Shown here: positions 63,130-64,000 of the stretch, piece after piece
Numbering within the stretch: position 1 is the stretch's first letter
Layout of the letters: each line of letters opens with the position of its first letter
From: Atrichornis clamosus
Taxonomy: Eukaryota; Chordata; Aves; Passeriformes; Menuridae
DNA length: 64,000 nt
Assembly (NCBI GenBank): GCA_013400975.1
Contig: WBMZ01000338.1
Location: 1-64,000 of the forward strand
Direction: 5' to 3'
The notes under the pieces: generated by a model
What the model was told of the DNA's origin: nothing
Seen by the model: only the letters and a program-made list of their open reading frames with translations
Database searches by the model: none
Program-made: the position numbers and the translations under genes

Positions 63130-63803
63130 ATGCTGTAGTCCACCAGCTGAACACAGGCTGGGCAGTGAACAGCATGAGAGCAGCACTGCTGAGAAGGACT
63201 TGGCAGTGTTGGTGGATAAAATGCTGAGGAAGCATAGCCAGCAGGTCGAGGGAGCAGGTCTGCACCTCTACTCTGCTCTCATAAGACCCCACCCAGAACA
63301 CTGCATCCAGCTTTGGGGTCCTCAGCACAGGAAAGAATGGATATGTTTGAACAGGCCCAAAGGACAGCCACAGAAATTATCAGATGGCTGGAGCACCTCT
63401 TCTATGAGGAAAGGCTGAGAGATTTGGAATTGTTCAGACTGGCAAGAGACAGCTCTATGGAGACCTTACTGTCCCACTTAAGGGGGCTTATAAGAAAGAT
63501 AGAATGGCCCATTCCAACAGGACAAGAGGCAATAGTTTTAAACTTAAAAGGGGTAGATTTAAATGGGATATAAGGAAGAAACTTGATATGATAAGGGTGG
63601 TGAAACACCGGCCCAGGCAGCTGGTAGATGCCATATCCCTGGCAACATTCAAGGTCAGGTTGAACAGGGCTCTCTGAGCAACCTGATCTAGCAGAGAAGG
63701 TCCCTGCTCATTGCAGGCAGGGGGTGTGTGGGAACGGGGTGGTGGACTAGATAATCTTTAAAGGCCCTTCCAACCCAAACTATTCTATGATTCTATTCTA
63801 TGA
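63130..63803 (+). mobile_element. CR1 LINE, 5'-truncated, sense on plus strand
   Basis: About 0.67 kb of CR1 3' region, opposite in direction to DGKQ. Translation shows AEKDLAVLVDKMLRKHSQQV and YSALIRPHPEHCIQLWGPQH, the C-terminal part of the reverse transcriptase protein, then further blocks in other frames because of small indels. The 3' end has GGACTAGATAATCTTTAAAG, CCCTTCCAACCCAAAC and the terminal ATTCTATGATTCTATTCTAT. It is inactive. Confidence 0.93.
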
Positions 63804-64000
63804 AATTTTATGAGAAAGGTGAGTTCTGCATAGACTTTACTTTTTCCCTCTTGAAAGACAGCTGGATCAGACTTCACACCAGTGAAATTAAGATGAACAT
63901 GGAATTTCAGAAGCATGCAATTTTAGTACTGAACAGCTCCCCAGCAATAAGAGTGTCTTCTTCTTCAGAGAGATGAAAGATGACCACTGTCAGACTTCCA

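Larger units (their letters stand above)
1..64000 (-). other. DGKQ: DGKQ gene, internal section (gene span, both ends outside window)
   Basis: Diacylglycerol kinase theta phosphorylates diacylglycerol to phosphatidic acid and so switches off one lipid signal while making another; it acts at the plasma membrane and in the nucleus. Identity rests on the domain order read from 18 spliced exons: three C1 domains, a Ras-associating region and a split kinase domain, an arrangement typical of theta (type V) among diacylglycerol kinases. All exon phases agree and give 2,038 nt without a stop. The human protein is about 940 residues, so roughly 70 percent of it is here. The start codon, the first half of C1-1, most of the accessory domain and the stop codon are missing from the window. 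Confidence 0.93.
52680..64000 (-). other. DGKQ: Start of a long DGKQ upstream intron (at least 11.3 kb)
   Basis: I looked here on the minus strand for the preceding exon, which should encode the first half of C1-1 (a Phe-Arg-Lys-Val-Thr...Phe-Ile-Trp-Gly segment), and did not find it. No CpG island or promoter-like region is visible either. The stretch holds a possible LTR remnant (57508-57860), a TA-rich microsatellite (62530-62596), and a CR1 copy at the right end. Open frames at 53455-53775, 57500-57823, 58197-58517 and 59625-60200 resemble no protein I know. Confidence 0.65.

Noticed and set aside
62915..63418. 167-codon open frame, longest in the window
   Set aside because: Its second half is CR1 reverse transcriptase sequence; the first half is upstream intron read by chance, so it is not a host gene.

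Overview
The window is avian nuclear DNA. It is AT-rich and intron-like, with no bacterial-type gene packing. It carries several copies of the CR1 LINE with the bird-type 3' end (ATTCTATG-like repeats, for example near 63781-63802) and one LTR of a kind common in bird genomes. The species cannot be read from the sequence.

One gene explains all the convincing coding sequence: diacylglycerol kinase theta (DGKQ), on the minus strand and running right to left. I assembled 18 internal exons by hand between 52679 and 2196. All are flanked by GT and AG, and all splice phases agree. Together they give 2,038 nt, or 678 whole codons plus two split codons at the ends, with no stop. In protein order they encode the second half of C1 domain 1, all of C1 domains 2 and 3, an acidic linker, the Ras-associating region, a middle region, the kinase catalytic domain with its GGDGT motif, and the start of the accessory kinase domain. 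The exon(s) for the N-terminus and the first half of C1-1 were not found and probably lie beyond the right edge. The exons for the rest of the accessory domain and the C-terminus lie beyond the left edge. The window is therefore an internal section of a long gene, with no promoter or polyadenylation site of DGKQ visible.

Layout, left to right: 1-6160 holds the accessory-start and catalytic exons; 6161-13955 is a large intron with three CR1 pieces; 13956-18267 is a cluster of short middle exons, including a 39-bp microexon; 18268-23851 holds the Ras-associating exons, with a 0.9-kb CR1 in one intron; 23852-35896 has only the small acidic-linker exon, plus a CR1 cluster and two unexplained blocks; 35897-43105 holds the C1-2 and C1-3 exons and a solo-LTR-like insertion; 43106-52599 is a 9.5-kb intron; 52600-52679 is the C1-1 exon; 52680-64000 is the start of a very long upstream intron ending in a CR1 copy.

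I saw no tRNA, rRNA, CRISPR array or second convincing gene. The many short open frames elsewhere are chance frames in introns or lie inside repeats. The items worth checking are the two frame-neutral exons (39 and 69 bp), a run of 21 T just after a weak donor, an assembly scar at the single N, and a few intronic blocks I could not assign.
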